Below, piece after piece: positions 7,876-16,300 of a stretch of 20,323 nucleotides of DNA (the first letter of the stretch is position 1; each line of letters starts with the position of its first letter). A program made the translations under genes and the position numbers. The stretch spans positions 1 to 20,323 of the forward strand of contig CADBND010000201.1 in NCBI GenBank assembly GCA_902795875.1, given 5' to 3'. The notes beneath the pieces are model-generated. The model was given only the letters and a program-made list of their open reading frames with translations, was not told the DNA's origin and did no database searches. Source of the DNA: an uncultured Erysipelotrichaceae bacterium (lineage in GTDB: Bacteria; Bacillota_I; Bacilli_A; Erysipelotrichales; Erysipelotrichaceae).

Positions 7876-10053
7876 TTATTCAACTCCGGTAACTGGAATG
7901 ATATAAGTCTTAGAGCTCTCTTTAGGAGCAGGTTTCTGTTTGAAATAAACCTTCAAAACCAGTGAACCGTCTGCACGGACAACACCCATCCACTCTGATG
8001 TCATTCCCGGATTCAGAACATAATCATCTTTTTCAGGGTTCTTATCTGAGTCGATGATGCTTACTGTCGAATTCGTAGTTCCTTCTCTATATTCTGATGT
8101 GAAATCAGGCGTGCTAGGATAAGAACCGTCGACTTCATAGTAATATTCAACTTTATATTTTGTATCTGTTCTCGGTTCCCAATGAGCCCAATAATCCGCA
8201 TCTTTTGTGACCTTTTCAGGAATGCTTTCAAGTATCTCGCTATCAGGTTCTACGCTCCAGCCCTTGAAATCATAACCAGCTCTTACAGGATTTCCGGAAC
8301 CATCTGCTTCACTGTTTGCCGTATTGAACTTCGGTGTAGCTGTACCATAATCCAAGCCAGGATTGTTCTGCTTTTCCTTAGCATTCCAAACTTCATCATC
8401 AACATTATCGTGATAAGTAACTCTGTATGTCTTTTTGAAGTAGATCTTGAGGATCAAAGGATTTTCTGTCGTGGAAGTCGTTCCGTCCCATACACCTTCT
8501 GCTTCATCCAAAACATAGGATCCGTCAGCCGGCATACCTCTGAGTTCGCTTGGAGTCTTATCTTCTGCAGACGCTTCAACAAACGTTCCAGGTTTGACCA
8601 TGATCTCTGTACTTACGGGATCTGCAGGATAATCCGGTGTTTCAGCATAGTATGCACCGGCTTCTCCTTCTTTCTGATAGTAATATTCTATACGATATCT
8701 GGAAGAGATGTTTGTGATCGTATTTGTGAATTCATCTTTAGAAGGGATCAATGACGGGCTCACGGTATTTATCGCTGTGCCGCAATCCGAACCGCTCCAG
8801 GAATAGGAGAATGAAGCAGACGAAGCTAAGAATTCTAATGAAACTCTAGGATCATTATCCCAGTTCGGAGTGTTAGGCTTTGCTGCATATTTGGCATTAT
8901 TTCCATCAAAATCTAACCTACGTTCATCATCGTCTGGATAGACATAGATCTCAGAAGCAACTCCACTGGTAAGCGTAACAGATTCAGCATAATCCTGACC
9001 AATACCGAAATAGTTGTTATATGTGGAAGAAAAATCGTACTCATGATCTGCTTCATAGTCGGCGATATGATCATAATAATTCCTAGCACTATTACCAGTA
9101 TCCAAGTCAGTAATATAGACCTGAGTAAAGCCATCAGCAGGTGAACCGTTTTCGTTGAAGATCTCAAACTTGATATTCGCTTGAACACCAACGATATTCT
9201 TCATGATATCTTCGTTGAATTCAGTTACATACGACTGCATATGCAAGCACTTCGTATAGTTTGCTAATACCGCAACATTTGCACCCTCATGTGCAACCGG
9301 GGAGAAGATCTTAATATTCGAAAGTGTGACGCGAACATTAAATTTCTCACCTGTCATATAGTCTGTAGCAGCTTGATCCCATTCCATGACGATCTCGCCA
9401 GGAATCGCGTTTTCTCCAACGCCCAGATTTCCAGTATAATTGATCCTCGTGCGCGCTTCATCAGGAGTATTTTCTTTCGGCTTGGTATAAACACTGTATT
9501 CTCCTAAAGAGAAACCAGAAGGAAGATTTCTTAAACTTTCATTCGTCGCTTGTAAAGGCTGGTCAATGATAACGTTGCCTTCCGGAACAGCATCAAAACC
9601 ATCAGTTTTGTTTACGGAGTAAGAATCCAAAACTCTGCGACTCGTATTATCTTCAACGATAATGCTGTTTGTGATCTCAAGCTTCGTATCTTCTGGATTT
9701 GATGTCAGATAATCATCCAGACCTGTCGTATCTTCATGTGCGAAATAAGTTATCTTGTTGCCTTCACCATCATATGCAGGGAGACTGAATGATACTTCCC
9801 AATTTGGTGCTGTCAGATCTTTTGTATCGACTACAGTACCATCTGTGGTTGTGATCGTAACCGCCACTTTTTCAGGCCTTTTTCTCTCGATATCATTCTG
9901 CCATTCTTTTTTCACAACGAAATACTGGACTTTTGAACCAGTCTCAGCCTCAGCCATAGACGGGCACATCGTTGTCGCCATCAAAGTGACAAGTAACACA
10001 CCCACAACTTTGGCTAGAAGTTTTTTACATGATGACATTACTTTCTTACTCAT
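7876..10053 (-). CDS. Secreted Cna-B / MucBP / InlB-repeat surface protein with terminal IPVTG motif
   Basis: This is a 725-residue exported protein. A signal peptide covers residues 1-36 (basic start, GVLLVTLMATTM core, cleavage expected after AEA). Residues about 45-131 resemble a Cna-B domain, with K49, E107 and N129 placed as in domains that form an internal Lys-Asn isopeptide bond. Residues about 135-450 match nothing I recognise. Residues 454-541 and 633-706 are two related MucBP-like units (both begin with an R/K-hydrophobic-EYYY motif and end L-K-hydrophobic-YFK). An InlB-like repeat (543-627, YDFKGWSVEPD and YWAHWEP) lies between them. The protein ends KTYIIPVTGVE, a sortase-like pentapeptide with no hydrophobic tail after it. 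A strong GGGGGAG ribosome site precedes the ATG at 10053; the TTG one codon earlier is less likely. It has its own terminator. It is probably an adhesin or wall-associated protein. Confidence 0.85.
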   Translation of the reverse strand: MSKKVMSSCKKLLAKVVGVLLVTLMATTMCPSMAEAETGSKVQYFVVKKEWQNDIERKRPEKVAVTITTTDGTVVDTKDLTAPNWEVSFSLPAYDGEGNKITYFAHEDTTGLDDYLTSNPEDTKLEITNSIIVEDNTSRRVLDSYSVNKTDGFDAVPEGNVIIDQPLQATNESLRNLPSGFSLGEYSVYTKPKENTPDEARTRINYTGNLGVGENAIPGEIVMEWDQAATDYMTGEKFNVRVTLSNIKIFSPVAHEGANVAVLANYTKCLHMQSYVTEFNEDIMKNIVGVQANIKFEIFNENGSPADGFTQVYITDLDTGNSARNYYDHIADYEADHEYDFSSTYNNYFGIGQDYAESVTLTSGVASEIYVYPDDDERRLDFDGNNAKYAAKPNTPNWDNDPRVSLEFLASSASFSYSWSGSDCGTAINTVSPSLIPSKDEFTNTITNISSRYRIEYYYQKEGEAGAYYAETPDYPADPVSTEIMVKPGTFVEASAEDKTPSELRGMPADGSYVLDEAEGVWDGTTSTTENPLILKIYFKKTYRVTYHDNVDDEVWNAKEKQNNPGLDYGTATPKFNTANSEADGSGNPVRAGYDFKGWSVEPDSEILESIPEKVTKDADYWAHWEPRTDTKYKVEYYYEVDGSYPSTPDFTSEYREGTTNSTVSIIDSDKNPEKDDYVLNPGMTSEWMGVVRADGSLVLKVYFKQKPAPKESSKTYIIPVTGVE

Positions 10054-10163
10054 CAATACATCTCCCCCTTAATTCATACCTAAAAACAATACATAAAATA
10101 TATCAACTATATTTTACCTCAAAAACAGTTCGCAGTATTACAAAAATACACTAAAAAACAGAA

Positions 10164-10193
10164 CAAAAATTCACTATTTTCAGTTCAGCGAAT
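10164..10193 (-). terminator. Possible weak terminator after the large repeat gene
   Basis: On the minus strand ATTCGCT (10193-10187) pairs with AGTGAAT (10175-10169), a 7-base-pair stem with one G-U pair and an 11-base loop, followed by a T-run. It lies 40 bases after the stop of the repeat-protein gene. The stem is short and AT-rich, so read-through into the secreted protein gene is likely. Confidence 0.4.
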
Positions 10194-10232
10194 ACAGAAG
10201 ATACACTAAATATTACGTAAATCGAAGCTGGC

Positions 10233-13200
10233 CTAATGTTTGATCCACATTGTCGGCCTTACACCGTTAGTCAATTCATACATCGATCCGGCAAAATCTC
10301 CATCAATAGATCTCACGATCAATTCCGTTTTGTCCAAAATGTTATATGGATCTCTAAGCCACCAGTTACAGTCGTTATCAGCATTTACCGCAACACCGTT
10401 CTCTATAGCGTGTTCAGTTGCCTGACAGATCCGCTCTGAATCTTCCGGCATATATAATTCGATATCTTCTTCACTTAATAAGAAAAGTCTGTCTCTGGTC
10501 TCATATTCTTCCGGTATAAGCTCATCGATATCTGTGATCTCTTCATCTGTTTCAGGATAACGGTAATTCTTCAATGTCGTTTGTAATACATCTGACGGTT
10601 TCTCTTTTGAGAAAGCGTTGTCAGGGAACCTACCGTTTAGCCAAGAACGAAGCGAACTTGTTTCCCAATACGTTTCATTGGAAGTTGAATTGAACTTCTG
10701 CCCCTCGATGGCATACTTACTGAGAAGCAGCATCTTTCCCTCTTCCTTTTCCAAGACGATCCATTCGATCAGTTCTTTTCCGTTTTCTGTATCACCGTCC
10801 TGTTCATAATCACCATACAGGACTGTATCTCCAGCTTTCGCATCTTCCAGCAGTTCATCTTTGATCTTCCTGACTCTGTCTTCGCTGTCATCGAATCTGA
10901 GACTATTAAAAATATTCGCAGCTTCGATCACTTTTTTCTTTCTGTACAGGTCATCCGCCTTCTTGTAAGTCGTTTCTTTTACCTGATACTCGGCATCTTT
11001 GTATCTTCCCAATTCTTTAAAGATCTCGATTGCCTCATCGTAATCTCCGCTTTCCGTCAGACTGACCGCGTTTTTATACTTATTGCCCGGAACGATGACA
11101 TACAGATAAAGAACGGTGCCCAAAAAGATCAGAGAAACAAACGCCAAAACTAATGTGTAATTCAGCCTGAACGGAGTTTTCTCTCTTTCCTTTCTATCTT
11201 TCTTATTTGCCTCTTTCAGGAGTCTTGCTTCTTCATCCTTTTTCTGTTTCTCTTGCTTCTTTCTTTCTTTTCCAAGCATCAAAGAAGCTTCTTTTTCCAG
11301 TTTTTCTTTTTCTCTGACTCTTAGTGATTGAAGCCTCTTTCTCTCTTTTGCTTCTTCTTCCTTCTTTAGAGCCTCTTCCTTAAGCTGTTCTTCCTTCTTT
11401 AGAGCTTCCAGTTCAAGTTCACGCTGCTTTCTGAGCCTCTCCTGCTTTTCTTCCTCTTCTTGTCTTAGGGCTTCTTCTTTCAAAAGCCTTTCTCTTTCAG
11501 CTTCTTCTTTTAATCTTCGCTCTTTTTCTTTTCTTTCTTTTTCAGCGTTCTTGAGCTCAGTATTCCTTTTTTTATTCAGATCATTGTATAAAGAACGGAT
11601 CTCTTTATCAGTATTGCGAAGGAATGCTCTGTAATTCTTTTCGATCGTACGGATCTGCTCGTCTTCATCTTCTTCGGCTTCTTCGACTCTTTGGTCATAA
11701 GTATTCAAAAGATCTCTGATATACGTCTTTACTTTTGATGAACCATTCTCGTTCAGCCAGGACATGATCGGATCGAATTCAAGTTCGTCCTCGATCTGCT
11801 GCTTCTGGACTCTTCTGGCATTCACAAGAGATTCATAAGTCCTGTCAAATACATATTTCTTTCGGATCTCATCCTCTTCCAGATACCTCGGAATGACACT
11901 CTTTTCACAGATACGGTCAATATGATCTGTATTTTCTTCCACCGCATCTTTTGTTTCCAGGATCTCATCAACATATAATCCTTTATAAAACGCAAAAAGT
12001 GCATCGATATCCGTAACTCTTTTTTCAGTCATCAAAAGTTTCAGATGAGCTTCTTCATTATCCGGATCGATCGCTAAATAAGACTCATATTTATTCTTCG
12101 CAAGACTAAATGACCTTGATTCCAGAAGTTCATCGCCTTCCTGCAGCAGCGCAGCCAGACGTTCTTTTTCTCTGTTGATCTTTATTTGTTTGATACGATC
12201 ATTGCATTGCTCGATATAGATCGAACCATCTTTGTATTCCGGATCAAACGAATCAGCAAGCTTTCTTAACCCTTCTTCATTAAGTTGCCTATCAAACTGC
12301 TCCAGATTCTTCTGATAAACAAGCTCACTGTCTTCGTTCTTTTTCTTCAGCTTCTCTTCATAGATCTTAGCGACCGTCTTATCCGATTCCTGTAGATAGA
12401 CTTCGTAGATGTGCCTGATCGAATTACTCTGCTTTTCATCAGCTTTCTTAGCTTCTTCGATCCGCTTATCATAGATATCATTGACTCTTTCAAAGAAAGA
12501 AGATACCTCATCATCATTTCCTGACGCTGCCTTCGCAAGAAGCGGATTCATCTTAACTTCATCAAGATACTGTTTTTTCTGCTCCACTCTGGAGGCATAA
12601 GCAGACCCGAATTGCCTATCAAAATCGTAATACTTTCGTATCGTATCCTTCTCCAGATAATCCGGTATGTAATACTTGTCAACGTTCTTTTCTATATGTT
12701 CGATATCTTCGTCACAACCATCTATGAATTCTCTTTCATCTTCTGAATAGAGATTTCCATAATAGTCGACAAGTTCATCGATGTTTCTTGAACCGGTCTC
12801 AGCCATCAAAATACCCAGATAAGCACGCGGTTCTTCCTCATTCATCGACATGACTCTGCCAAATGTCTTATCAGCCATATCGAAATCCCCAGAAGAAAGA
12901 TAAGCTCTTCCTGCAATCAATGCGGTTTCGATCTCCTGTGCCTTGTTTTCACTCTCCCTCTTCTGATTAAGTTCATCGATCTTCTTCTGACATAAAGCAA
13001 TATAATCTCGGGCATCTTTGTATTCACCGAGATCCTCAAATCTTGAAATGATCTCTCTGAGTTCAAATTCATCATCAGCCATTTCAAAAGAACGGATGAT
13101 ATTCTTGTATTCATCTTCCTGTTTATTGGTCGCTTGTTTATGCAACTTCTTTATTGAAGTATATGTCTTGAAAAGAAAACGCTGATAATCGCTCCTGATC

Positions 13201-14522
13201 TCTTCGATCTTCTTTCGATCTACATCTTCACTTTCTTTGACCCGGTCTTCGTAATAACGATAGACATCCCGGATCTTCTTTTTAATTCCCGCAGAACCAT
13301 TCTTCTTCAACCATTCAAAAGCAGGATTCAGATCATATTCTTCCCTAAACTGTTTCTCCTGGCTTATCCTTGCATTCAGATAAGATCTGTAAGTGCGATC
13401 GTATTCGTAATTCTCTTCGATCGTTTCTTTATCCAAAAGCTCCGGCAAAGCATACTTGCGCACCATTTCCTCGATATGGTCAGTATCTTCTTTACAAGCT
13501 TCAAGGACTTCACCTTGCCCGTCATCATACAAGTTCCTGTAATAATCGAAAAGCTCATCTTCATCTAACGCCTTAGCCTGTGACATCAAAACGCCAAGAT
13601 AAGCATCTTCATTTTCCGGATCCATCGAAATGACTTTTGTGAACCCATCATAAGCATCACTGAACTTCTTGGTGACTAAGTTCCCTCTTGCCTGATCAAG
13701 TGCATTCTGTATGGACTGTCTAAAAGCTTTGTCCTCTGTTTCTTTCTTCAGATCTTCGATCTTTTTATTACAGTCTTTGATATAAAAACCGGTATCTTTA
13801 TAACTATTAAACTTTTCAAACTGTAATAACAGTTCTTTCAGTCTCTCGATATCATTCGTATTGTTATATTCATGAATCAAAGACTGAAAATCATTTTCTC
13901 TCTTTTGTCTGGCTTCCCTGCTTTTATTTTTGACAAGTGAATATGTTGCGTAAAGAAAACGCTGGTATTTATTTCTGATCAGTTCAATCTTCTCACGGTC
14001 TAACTCGTTCGCCTCATCGATCCTTTTATCATAGGCCTTAAGGATATCGGAGATCTCTTTGGAACCTTTCTCCTTCAACCAAGAAAGATGTTCATTTTTC
14101 TCGATCTCTTTGAGGATCTGTTCTTTCTGCCTGACTCGGCAGAAAAGAGAAGACTTATATGACAGATCAAAATCATATAGTTTTCTTATTTCATCTTTCT
14201 CAAAATACTCCGGAACAAATAATCTGTCGCAGATCTCTTCGATCGAATCTGTCTCCTTCTCACCGGCAAGTTTGATCTCAGTCTCCTCTGACGAATAAAG
14301 ATCCTGATAATGCTTAATCAAGGCTTCTTCTGTCCCAACCTGATTATCAGCCATCAGTACACCAAGATGACCCTCTTTATCGTTGGGATCCAATTTCAAA
14401 AGATTCTTATATGCAATGCTCGCCGCATAATAATAAGCAGACTCCAAAAATTCTGAAGCCTGCTCCTTGATATCATTTGTTTCTTCTTTCATCTGGAACC
14501 TATCCGTATTCTTCTCACTCAT
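10233..14522 (-). CDS. Large four-repeat, single-pass membrane protein with TPR-like and DUF6273-like parts
   Basis: A 1429-residue acidic and basic protein of unknown function. Residues about 22-992 hold four diverged copies of a ~258-residue unit. Each opens with a TPR-like helix pair (for example AYKNLLKLDPNDKEGHLGVLM), continues with a Y-x-x-L-Y segment, then a P-E-Y/L-L-E-K-D-x-I-R-K-x-Y-x-F-D block, and ends in charged helices; the fourth copy runs into the coiled coil. Residues about 992-1115 are a K/E/R coiled coil. NYTLVLAFVSLIFLGTVLYL at about 1121-1140 is the only membrane segment, after a basic stretch, so the repeats should be cytoplasmic. Outside lie two short TPR-like units (1147-1222) and a DUF6273-like domain (about 1230-1429, WIVLEKEEGKMLLLSKYAI, WWLRDP, GVRPTMWIKH). 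The ATG at 14522 is preferred over an in-frame TTG at 14546; neither has a clear ribosome site. It could be a scaffold linking cytoplasm and wall. Confidence 0.85.
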   Translation of the reverse strand: MSEKNTDRFQMKEETNDIKEQASEFLESAYYYAASIAYKNLLKLDPNDKEGHLGVLMADNQVGTEEALIKHYQDLYSSEETEIKLAGEKETDSIEEICDRLFVPEYFEKDEIRKLYDFDLSYKSSLFCRVRQKEQILKEIEKNEHLSWLKEKGSKEISDILKAYDKRIDEANELDREKIELIRNKYQRFLYATYSLVKNKSREARQKRENDFQSLIHEYNNTNDIERLKELLLQFEKFNSYKDTGFYIKDCNKKIEDLKKETEDKAFRQSIQNALDQARGNLVTKKFSDAYDGFTKVISMDPENEDAYLGVLMSQAKALDEDELFDYYRNLYDDGQGEVLEACKEDTDHIEEMVRKYALPELLDKETIEENYEYDRTYRSYLNARISQEKQFREEYDLNPAFEWLKKNGSAGIKKKIRDVYRYYEDRVKESEDVDRKKIEEIRSDYQRFLFKTYTSIKKLHKQATNKQEDEYKNIIRSFEMADDEFELREIISRFEDLGEYKDARDYIALCQKKIDELNQKRESENKAQEIETALIAGRAYLSSGDFDMADKTFGRVMSMNEEEPRAYLGILMAETGSRNIDELVDYYGNLYSEDEREFIDGCDEDIEHIEKNVDKYYIPDYLEKDTIRKYYDFDRQFGSAYASRVEQKKQYLDEVKMNPLLAKAASGNDDEVSSFFERVNDIYDKRIEEAKKADEKQSNSIRHIYEVYLQESDKTVAKIYEEKLKKKNEDSELVYQKNLEQFDRQLNEEGLRKLADSFDPEYKDGSIYIEQCNDRIKQIKINREKERLAALLQEGDELLESRSFSLAKNKYESYLAIDPDNEEAHLKLLMTEKRVTDIDALFAFYKGLYVDEILETKDAVEENTDHIDRICEKSVIPRYLEEDEIRKKYVFDRTYESLVNARRVQKQQIEDELEFDPIMSWLNENGSSKVKTYIRDLLNTYDQRVEEAEEDEDEQIRTIEKNYRAFLRNTDKEIRSLYNDLNKKRNTELKNAEKERKEKERRLKEEAERERLLKEEALRQEEEEKQERLRKQRELELEALKKEEQLKEEALKKEEEAKERKRLQSLRVREKEKLEKEASLMLGKERKKQEKQKKDEEARLLKEANKKDRKEREKTPFRLNYTLVLAFVSLIFLGTVLYLYVIVPGNKYKNAVSLTESGDYDEAIEIFKELGRYKDAEYQVKETTYKKADDLYRKKKVIEAANIFNSLRFDDSEDRVRKIKDELLEDAKAGDTVLYGDYEQDGDTENGKELIEWIVLEKEEGKMLLLSKYAIEGQKFNSTSNETYWETSSLRSWLNGRFPDNAFSKEKPSDVLQTTLKNYRYPETDEEITDIDELIPEEYETRDRLFLLSEEDIELYMPEDSERICQATEHAIENGVAVNADNDCNWWLRDPYNILDKTELIVRSIDGDFAGSMYELTNGVRPTMWIKH
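11355..11405 (-). repeat. 18-base direct repeat within the coiled-coil coding stretch
   Basis: TTCTTCCTTCTTTAGAGC (plus strand) occurs at 11355-11372 and again at 11388-11405, 33 bases apart. It encodes two successive 11-residue units of the form EALKKEExxKE. The wider stretch, about 11180-11560, is strongly pyrimidine-rich on the plus strand because it encodes K, E and R codons. Confidence 0.8.
11547..14459 (-). repeat. Four tandem ~258-residue protein repeats
   Basis: Four copies of one protein module follow each other inside the large membrane protein: about 14459-13731, 13715-12945, 12935-12162 and 12155-11547. The equivalent DPND, DPEN, MNEEE and DPDN positions are 256, 259 and 259 residues apart. 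Shared landmarks are the F/Y-Y-x-x-L-Y segment, the DYLEKDxIRKYYDFDR-like block and the YQRFL/YRAFL helix. DNA identity between copies is low, so the duplications are old. Confidence 0.85.
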
Positions 14523-14545
14523 AGAAACAAAACCGTAACATTTCA

Positions 14546-14574
14546 AATTAACAGCATCTTTTTATCATTGACAA
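14546..14574 (-). promoter_or_regulatory. Possible promoter of the large repeat gene
   Basis: On the minus strand TTGTCA (14574-14569) is a good -35. Seventeen bases later comes TTAATT (14551-14546), a poor -10. Initiation here would give a leader of about 20 bases before the ATG at 14522. The site follows directly after the terminator of the upstream gene, which supports a promoter in this place. Confidence 0.35.
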
Positions 14575-14593
14575 AACATTTATATCAAAGAAT

Positions 14594-14643
14594 AAAAAAG
14601 CGTAAGCTCATTTACCATTATACAATGGATAAAGAACTTACGG
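14594..14643 (-). terminator. Rho-independent terminator of the chain-length protein gene
   Basis: On the minus strand CGTAAG and CTTACG form the base of an interrupted hairpin whose tip is CCATT-GTAT-AATGG. A run of six T residues (14599-14594) follows the stem. It lies 28 bases after the stop of the Wzz-like gene. Confidence 0.75.
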
Positions 14644-14670
14644 CTCTTATTAATTAATATCTATTAAACT

Positions 14671-15993
14671 CTATCTGATACTGATTATACCAAATACTTC
14701 TTTATCGTTTCTCTTAGCTACCTCGATCTGCCTTTCAATAAGCTTGTATTCGGTCTTACCAATCTCTGAACTCAATATAACTCCATCAGATTCTCTTAAC
14801 TCATCAACCGCTTTGTTATCGATATCAAGTGTACCGAAACACCTTATCTCATTACCAATCTTTTCTTTCAATTTCTCATTATCAGTGCACAAGAACACTT
14901 TTTTATCACCAAACGATCTAAGCACCGATTTAAGATATTCATCATCGTTGAAAACGACTTTTTCAAATCCATTGATAATCTTATCGATCCCTTTATATTC
15001 TTTCTTATTCAGATCTATGACCGATAACAATTTCAATCCATATCTATCCCGATACTCATCTTCACTCTTGAAATGGCCATCGAAAAGAAATACAAAGAAA
15101 TACCATGCGCAAGCCAACACTCCGCCAGCAACACATAATACTACCGGCCATTTTTTAGAGAAATGACTCTTTGTCTCAGCAAAATACTCATCATAATTGT
15201 AGTAATAACCATAGTACATTTTCTCATCGTCGCTCAATTTTGCTTCGGCATTTGTCAGCGAAGTTAAAATATTTTGTTTCACTCTGGTTTCTTCTGACTG
15301 CATTCCAAGCAAATCAAGATCCGTACCAAAAACAACGGAATCCTGAACTTTGATGATACTCTCACCAGAATAATCTCCTCTAATCGATTTAAGTGTACTA
15401 TTGACTAAAGTCTCTAGTTTATTAACAATATCTTCAACTGAATCATGATCCACACCATAAACTTTTATGCTTAACAAACCATTTGCGTTGTTGTCGGTAG
15501 ATATTAAGCTAGATTTATCCGATCTCGAAAACTTAATGTCAATCAATTCTCTCAATTCTTCCGCAGAATAATCAGTACTTTCAGCTAATCCTTCAAGATT
15601 ATTATTTATCTCTAAGACGCCAGATAAACTGGCACCTATAGAATCAATATCCTTGTTTTCAGCGCTAATCGAGTATACAAGATTTCCTGTATAAACATTA
15701 TTGGCATCAAGTTTCATCAAAGCAGAATCGTTTTCATAAGCCACATGCGCATCATAAAGTTTCTTATAATCAGAATATAATTGAATATTATATTCATTGA
15801 TATCTGATTCTTCCAGTTTGTTCAACCTTTTCAGAATGCTTTCAGGGCTATTGTTTTGCATTCTGAACAGAGAAAGACAAGAGCCTAAAAGCAAGCCAAC
15901 AAAAGAAACTAAAAGAATCGGTTTCCATTTCTTCAACACATATAATAGAATCAGCTTCAAATCTAATTCTTCATCGCTATAATAGTTTTCCAT
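14671..15993 (-). CDS. Wzz/CpsC-type chain-length protein with degenerate BY-kinase-like C-terminus
   Basis: This 440-residue membrane protein belongs to the polysaccharide co-polymerase family, which sets the length of exported glycans. A short cytoplasmic start (DLKLILLYVLKKWKPILLVS) leads into membrane segment 1 (about 24-44). A large external domain follows (45-280), and membrane segment 2 is at about 282-304 (WPVVLCVAGGVLACAWYFF). After it comes a cytoplasmic tail of about 135 residues that looks like a shrunken BY-kinase: EDEYRDRYGLKLLSVI matches the linker before such kinases, and SDGVILSSEIGKTEYKLIER matches the strand-helix after Walker B. No P-loop is present (KKVFLCTDNEKLKEKI stands where it should be), and there is no tyrosine cluster at the end. 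ATG 15993 has AGGG 8 bases upstream. It has its own promoter-like region and terminator. Confidence 0.85.
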   Translation of the reverse strand: MENYYSDEELDLKLILLYVLKKWKPILLVSFVGLLLGSCLSLFRMQNNSPESILKRLNKLEESDINEYNIQLYSDYKKLYDAHVAYENDSALMKLDANNVYTGNLVYSISAENKDIDSIGASLSGVLEINNNLEGLAESTDYSAEELRELIDIKFSRSDKSSLISTDNNANGLLSIKVYGVDHDSVEDIVNKLETLVNSTLKSIRGDYSGESIIKVQDSVVFGTDLDLLGMQSEETRVKQNILTSLTNAEAKLSDDEKMYYGYYYNYDEYFAETKSHFSKKWPVVLCVAGGVLACAWYFFVFLFDGHFKSEDEYRDRYGLKLLSVIDLNKKEYKGIDKIINGFEKVVFNDDEYLKSVLRSFGDKKVFLCTDNEKLKEKIGNEIRCFGTLDIDNKAVDELRESDGVILSSEIGKTEYKLIERQIEVAKRNDKEVFGIISIR

Positions 15994-16022
15994 GAGCTTT
16001 TCCCTATCGCTTATTCATACTA

Positions 16023-16038
16023 TCAAACAATTGTTTGA
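16023..16038. promoter_or_regulatory. 16-base perfect palindrome, operator candidate
   Basis: TCAAACAATTGTTTGA reads identically on both strands. It lies 30 bases before the ATG of the Wzz-like gene and downstream of the TATACT box, where a bound repressor would block transcription. The form suits a dimeric helix-turn-helix regulator, but none is encoded in the window. Confidence 0.5.
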
Positions 16039-16070
16039 ACCGTAATATAATGATTTATTATTCACTTATT

Positions 16071-16098
16071 AGTATATCTTAAAAACAACTTATTCAGC
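16071..16098 (-). promoter_or_regulatory. Possible promoter of the chain-length protein gene
   Basis: On the minus strand TATACT (16076-16071) is a good -10. A partial -35, TTGCTG, stands 18 bases upstream. It would give a leader of roughly 70 bases that includes the 16-base palindrome. Confidence 0.4.
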
Positions 16099-16195
16099 AA
16101 CGGAATATCCGCCCCGATTATTTCATTTTATAGCGGTTCTTTTTTAAAGGCTTTTCTATACAGAAATATTTAAACACAACTATATAGTTTAATCT

Positions 16196-16300
16196 AATAG
16201 CTCAATTAAAAACAAAGCAGAAAAAAATATCCCTTTCAATGAAGATAACCCCAAAAGCAACGGTCATCAAAGCGACGATAATCGTAGATATTGAGCTATT
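16196..16300. repeat. 11-base inverted repeat enclosing 83 bases
   Basis: AATAGCTCAAT at 16196-16206 and its exact reverse complement ATTGAGCTATT at 16290-16300 bracket an 83-base stretch just after the glycerophosphotransferase-like gene. The interior can form a second small hairpin (GATGACC with GGTTATC) followed, after a gap, by a run of seven T on the minus strand, so part of it may end transcription. No clear target-site duplication flanks the arms. Confidence 0.6.

Noticed and set aside
8182..8754. 190-codon plus-strand open frame
   Set aside because: It lies antisense within the secreted protein gene, whose domains and signal peptide are clear; the plus frame has no recognisable protein and no ribosome site of note.
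10146..10210. Repeated ATACACTAAA (10146-10155 and 10201-10210) as regulatory iterons
   Set aside because: Only two exact copies, unevenly spaced with one loose third copy, in very AT-rich sequence; too weak to call.
11180..11560. Polypyrimidine tract as a special DNA structure
   Set aside because: It is explained by K, E and R codons of the coiled coil on the minus strand.
14744..15166. 140-codon plus-strand open frame
   Set aside because: It is a Ser/Leu-rich shadow of the Wzz-like gene, without family features.
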